Assembly: GCA_021805885.1 (NCBI GenBank) | Contig: JAJZDR010000012.1 | Span: forward strand, 1 to 9,033 | Direction: 5' to 3' | DNA: 9,033 nucleotides | From: a bacterium | Lineage (GTDB): Bacteria > Patescibacteria > Dojkabacteria > JAKAPS01 > JAJZLI01 | Part shown: positions 9,017-9,033 of the stretch, piece by piece | Position numbering within the stretch: position 1 is the first letter of the stretch | Layout: every line of letters starts with the position of its first letter | Translations under genes and position numbers: made by a program | Notes under the pieces: model-generated | What the model was told of the DNA's origin: nothing | The model's input: only the letters and a program-made list of their open reading frames with translations | Databases searched by the model: none

Positions 9017-9033
9017 ATGAACATAAATATGAA
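9017..9033 (+). CDS. Start of a gene that leaves the window (unknown)
   Basis: ATG at 9017 opens a frame (Met-Asn-Ile-Asn-Met) that is still open at the window edge; a second in-frame ATG lies at 9029. Support comes only from the promoter just upstream. Nothing can be said about the product. Confidence 0.35.

Overview
The window is strongly AT-rich and gene-dense. Its protein families point to a member of the Candidate Phyla Radiation (Patescibacteria): compact operons, a divergent F-type ATP synthase, and two envelope proteins whose motifs (a GRNPL-loop membrane hairpin and a YQAVFL / YFG..I domain) I recall from many CPR genomes as conserved proteins of unknown function. The placement is inference from protein character, and I cannot name a lineage. 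The standard bacterial code fits: of 12 visible stops, 7 are TAA, 4 TAG and 1 TGA, the TGA lies in an ATGA start/stop overlap, and no gene contains an in-frame TGA. This argues against the code-25 lineages (Gracilibacteria, Absconditabacteria).

Positions 1-4147 (+) hold the distal half of an ATP synthase operon in the usual order: end of atpH, then atpA, atpG, atpD, atpC. Genes overlap or nearly abut. Catalytic residues of the beta subunit are intact, but the complex is unusual at its edges. Delta has an Asp-Pro-rich repeat tail, alpha is shortened at the end that normally docks onto delta, the alpha nucleotide site has non-standard residues, and epsilon lacks its C-terminal regulatory helices.

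Positions 4159-4911 (-) encode an exported protein that converges on atpC. It has an extracytoplasmic beta-rich domain and a C-terminal two-helix hairpin that resembles an F0 c subunit without the ion-binding carboxylate. Divergent from it, with its own promoter, is a class I inorganic pyrophosphatase (5086-5622, +). A 61-residue membrane protein with a perfect Shine-Dalgarno follows, four bases before a histidine kinase that is almost all membrane on its sensing side (5852-6844).

Positions 6907-8202 (+) hold a two-gene unit behind a near-consensus promoter that sits so close to the ATG that the mRNA should be leaderless. Both products are anchored, surface-exposed proteins; the second carries a DUF4382-like domain. 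A perfect 26-base palindrome ends this unit against a convergent secreted lytic transglycosylase (8221-8787, -), which has its own strong promoter and an 81-base leader. Between that promoter and a second, outward-facing one at 8979-9007 lie two near-identical 20-base direct repeats, likely operators. A new gene starts at 9017 and runs off the window.

Together the window couples energy conservation (ATP synthase, pyrophosphatase) with envelope sensing and envelope-exposed proteins. Recurring themes are near-leaderless starts downstream of sigma70-type promoters and a 15-base GATCC-type repeat found both in the delta tail and at the 5' end of the exported-protein gene.
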